Origin: CAYSRJ01 sp964521865
GTDB lineage: Bacteria > Spirochaetota > B62-G9 > DRHN01
Assembly (NCBI GenBank): GCA_964521865.1
Contig: CAZFTJ010000007.1
Coordinates: 114,325-178,324, forward strand
Reading direction: 5' to 3'
DNA: 64,000 nucleotides
Part shown: positions 61,979 through 64,000 of the stretch, piece by piece
Numbering within the stretch: the first letter of the stretch is position 1
Layout of the letters: each line of letters begins with the position of its first letter
The notes under the pieces: generated by a model
Seen by the model: the letters and a program-made list of their open reading frames with translations, nothing else
Database searches by the model: none
What the model was told of the DNA's origin: nothing
Position numbers and translations under genes: made by a program

Positions 61979-62929
61979 TTGAGTACGCTCTATCCGGACA
62001 GGGTGCGCGGCGGGCTTTTCGGCGTGTGCGTCGGCGATGCCCTCGGCCTCTCTGTTGAAGGAGCATCCAGGAGCTATATGAAAAGGCATCCGGTAACCGG
62101 TATGGGCTCTTCTGAAGAGATCCCCGCCGGGTGGTGGTCGGATGATTCCTCGCTGACCCTCTGTCTTGCGCAGAGTATTTCAGACAACGGAAGAGTCGTC
62201 CTGGTCGATATTGCCGACCGCTTCCGCAGGTGGCTGTATGACGGGTACTGGACTCCTTCCGGCAGGGCATTCGGTATAGGCGCCACAACACTTCATGCCA
62301 TTGAACGGCTTCGCTCGGGTGTTCCGCCGCTCGTCGCAGGCGGGAGAGAAGAGTTCAGCAACGGCAACGGCTCTCTCATGAGGATACTACCGCTCGGATT
62401 CGCATTAATGGATGCGCCCTTTGACGAATGTATGAAAACGGTTCATGACGTATCTTCGATTACACACGCTCACCCCCGTTCTCACATTGCGTGCGGAATA
62501 TATGTTCAGCTCTGTATCTTTCTTCTGAAAGGCATGAACCCCCGCGATGCGTATAATACAATGCAGAAAAAGGTGCGTGCGTATTACAGAAAGGAGCCGT
62601 ACAGGTCCGAGCTTGTTCATTTTTCACGGTTGCTCGATTCGGACATAGGGGAGCTGTCTGAGGACGCCGTTGTATCGAGCGGATACGTTGTTGATACGCT
62701 CGAAGCTAGTATCTGGTGTATTTTAAGAGGCGGAAGTTATGAAGAGACGGTGCTCAGGGCGGTTAACCTGGGAGGGGATTCGGATACGACCGGAGCGGTT
62801 TCAGGCGGTCTGAGCGGCCTGTTTTTGGGGTATGGCTCCATACCCGAACGCTGGATCGCTGCGGTTGCACGTAACGACGATATTGACCGGCTTGCCTGTT
62901 CTCTCGCCGCTTTGCATCCTAAGGTGTGA
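61979..62929 (+). CDS. ADP-ribosylglycohydrolase family protein
   Basis: A 316-residue all-helical enzyme of the ARH/DraG fold: GVCVGDALG at the N-terminus, WWSDDSSLTLCLAQS and the C-terminal NLGGDSDTTGAVSGGLSG bind two Mg2+ with their Asp residues. It removes ADP-ribose from proteins or related conjugates. No ADP-ribosyltransferase or nitrogenase gene is adjacent. The start is TTG, seven bases after AGGAG; AUG starts further in would cut the first motif. Confidence 0.88.
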   Translation: MSTLYPDRVRGGLFGVCVGDALGLSVEGASRSYMKRHPVTGMGSSEEIPAGWWSDDSSLTLCLAQSISDNGRVVLVDIADRFRRWLYDGYWTPSGRAFGIGATTLHAIERLRSGVPPLVAGGREEFSNGNGSLMRILPLGFALMDAPFDECMKTVHDVSSITHAHPRSHIACGIYVQLCIFLLKGMNPRDAYNTMQKKVRAYYRKEPYRSELVHFSRLLDSDIGELSEDAVVSSGYVVDTLEASIWCILRGGSYEETVLRAVNLGGDSDTTGAVSGGLSGLFLGYGSIPERWIAAVARNDDIDRLACSLAALHPKV

Positions 62930-63294
62930 ATCATAAAGTCCGGTCGTTTGTGTATAAAAAAATGACTGGGGAAAATGTGCTCTGAAATACCTCTCACAGG
63001 CAGTTTGTTTTTACACTCCTGAAGCTTTTTCGGCTGTGAAAACATGATAATTTCTTGTACTGAAAAATTCATCATTGTGCTTCTCATGTATTATTCAAAT
63101 GGTATTTACTGATTAGTAAAGTAAAATGCGTTTCCAACTTTTAATAAAATAGAATTGATGGGATATTTTAGTTTTTTGATTAACAAACCACTGGGATTTT
63201 TTATACGTTATCCTCTTAAGATAAAAAGACAATAGTACTTGCAAGGTATATCAATCAAAAGATGTAAAATTCAACATGTCATTTAAAAAAATGC

Positions 63295-63323
63295 TTGACA
63301 TCGAAAATCTTTTCATGTTAAAT
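63295..63323 (+). promoter_or_regulatory. Promoter in the AT-rich end region
   Basis: Perfect TTGACA (63295-63300), 17-base spacer, TTAAAT (63318-63323), immediately before a LacI-type operator. No gene follows within the window on that strand. Confidence 0.5.
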
Positions 63324-63324
63324 A

Positions 63325-63340
63325 ATGCAAACGTTTGCAT
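63325..63340. promoter_or_regulatory. LacI-type operator
   Basis: A perfect 16-base palindrome, ATGCAAACGTTTGCAT, right after the -10 box. It shares the AAACGTTT core with the operator of the sugar ABC operon at 49662-49691, but the flanks differ, so it may belong to a related repressor. Confidence 0.75.
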
Positions 63341-63558
63341 AATTATAAGCTGTTAAATGATTTTTTTTAATGTTCTCGAGTTTTGCTTCGATATTTTACT
63401 TCACTGCTGTACGTTCAATTGATTTTACAAATCATATAACTTCTTAAATAATAATACGTTAAAAGTAAGAAAATATTTTTATAGATTTGAAATTGATCTT
63501 GTAAATCAAGAAACATTTGATAATCATATTATTCGACAGTGATTTTATAATTACAATA

Positions 63559-63584
63559 AATACAAATAGTGTCAAGTGACGCTA
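63559..63584. repeat. Palindromic 26-base repeat, copy 1
   Basis: Contains TAGTGTCA-AG-TGACGCTA, a near-perfect hairpin with one T:G mismatch. 24 of 26 bases match copy 2, 211 bases away in the same orientation. Confidence 0.8.
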
Positions 63585-63713
63585 TTTTATTATACCTCGC
63601 TTGGTTATCTTATTTCCTTTCTTCAATAGAATTGCATTAATAATTAAGATGATTGCAGTTATGAATAGGATAATTCCAGATGGGTATGTTTTTATTATCT
63701 CCACCATACACAT
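63582..63713 (-). CDS. 43-residue single-pass membrane peptide
   Basis: A short ORF with GAGAGG five bases before its ATG. The peptide has one hydrophobic stretch (SGIILFITAIILIINAILL) followed by a basic tail (KKGNKITKRGIIK). Its stop codon lies inside the palindromic repeat. Small hydrophobic peptides of this kind are seen in type I toxins, but no antisense RNA can be shown here. Confidence 0.4.
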   Translation of the reverse strand: MCMVEIIKTYPSGIILFITAIILIINAILLKKGNKITKRGIIK

Positions 63714-63769
63714 TTTACCTCTCGAATTCTTACGAACATAAGGAAGAAGAGAATGAAACCTTGAACGTT

Positions 63770-63795
63770 AATATAAATAGCGTCAAGTGACGCTA
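63770..63795. repeat. Palindromic 26-base repeat, copy 2
   Basis: Contains the perfect palindrome TAGCGTCA-AG-TGACGCTA. It differs from copy 1 at two positions. The pair brackets the small membrane ORF. Confidence 0.8.
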
Positions 63796-64000
63796 GGGTT
63801 ATCAATTACGCCTGCCATCTTGCATCCCGATTTTTCCATAATAACGGGACCTTCCATAAATCACACTGATTTAAGGGGTATATAAAAAACCACCCCATGT
63901 AAAAAAATCGCTCTACGACAATCCTCGTGGCTGTTTTGAGTACTAGTGGTGAGTAATCCTCCTTTTGATAACAATATCTCGCCTATTTCCCCAGCTCAAC

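Larger units (their letters stand above)
62930..64000. other. AT-rich 1.07-kb terminal region with few genes
   Basis: No conventional protein gene is seen. It holds a LacI-type promoter/operator, an imperfect inverted repeat (TTGATTTTACAA at 63419-63430 with TTGTAAATCAA at 63499-63509), two 26-base palindromic repeats and a 43-residue membrane ORF. The last 200 bases contain fragments without a ribosome site. The AT-rich composition differs from the rest of the window, suggesting foreign or decayed DNA. Confidence 0.6.

Noticed and set aside
63491..63509. TTGAT...ATCAA resembling an FNR box
   Set aside because: The half-sites are seven bases apart instead of four, and no promoter is positioned beside it.
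63795..64000. Fragments in the last 200 bases, one reading GEIGEILLSKGGL on the minus strand, faintly like an IS3-type transposase
   Set aside because: Too short, no ribosome site or flanking ends; resemblance may be chance.
1..64000. CRISPR array, tRNA/rRNA genes, prophage or full insertion sequence
   Set aside because: No regularly spaced repeats, cloverleaf with CCA end, phage structural genes or transposase were found by reading both strands; very diverged copies could be missed.

Overview
The window (about 50% G+C, dense genes, many short operons) looks like the chromosome of a free-living anaerobic or facultative bacterium, most plausibly a spirochaete. The clues are the AsmA-like/TIGR03546 partner pair, a stand-alone methionine-synthase activation domain, a FloA/NfeD membrane module, several sugar and oligopeptide ABC systems, and solute-binding proteins with a short Gly/Lys-rich mature N-terminus. 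No rRNA, tRNA, CRISPR array or intact transposase is visible, so the lineage call is an inference. 

0-20 kb is mostly housekeeping and metabolism: the 3' end of a fused 2-oxoacid dehydrogenase E1, mannitol-1-phosphate dehydrogenase, ProC, a Gfo/Idh/MocA oxidoreductase, an alpha-oxoamine synthase resembling serine palmitoyltransferase, a ketopantoate-reductase-like gene with a probable leaderless promoter, a GltS-like transporter, two NfeD proteins with FloA, a FecR-domain protein, 6-phosphogluconate dehydrogenase and a GH3 hexosaminidase. 20-26 kb is a polyamine-type ABC operon ending in a sugar-isomerase-like protein, behind a structured leader. 

26-28.4 kb is a sulfur-trafficking/Fe-S operon on the minus strand (Rrf2 regulator, TusA-like, DsrE joined in frame to the C-terminal half of a cysteine desulfurase, IscU-MIP18). 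30-34.6 kb holds a candidate extracellular electron-transfer module: a six-heme lipoprotein facing a beta-barrel plus 17-heme cytochrome operon. 34.7-45.6 kb carries aldolase, MttB-family methyltransferase, an oligopeptide-binding protein and a signalling cluster (two hybrid histidine kinases, an NtrC-type regulator, a lone receiver and an unlisted 48-residue secreted Gly-rich peptide). 

45.9-53.9 kb is a sugar region: an ABC transporter under a near-ideal promoter and LacI-type operator, a duplicated orphan permease, a broken PfkB kinase, and an HPS-PHI-alcohol dehydrogenase operon. 54-60 kb contains the most unusual protein, a PduL phosphotransacylase fused to ComFB and MshEN-like domains, 50 bases downstream of a GGDEF-EAL gene; this suggests acyl-phosphate metabolism controlled by cyclic di-GMP. 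60-63 kb has a bactofilin-like membrane protein, a corrinoid-activation protein and an ADP-ribosylglycohydrolase. The last 1.07 kb is AT-rich and contains a second LacI-type operator, paired palindromic repeats and a tiny transmembrane ORF.
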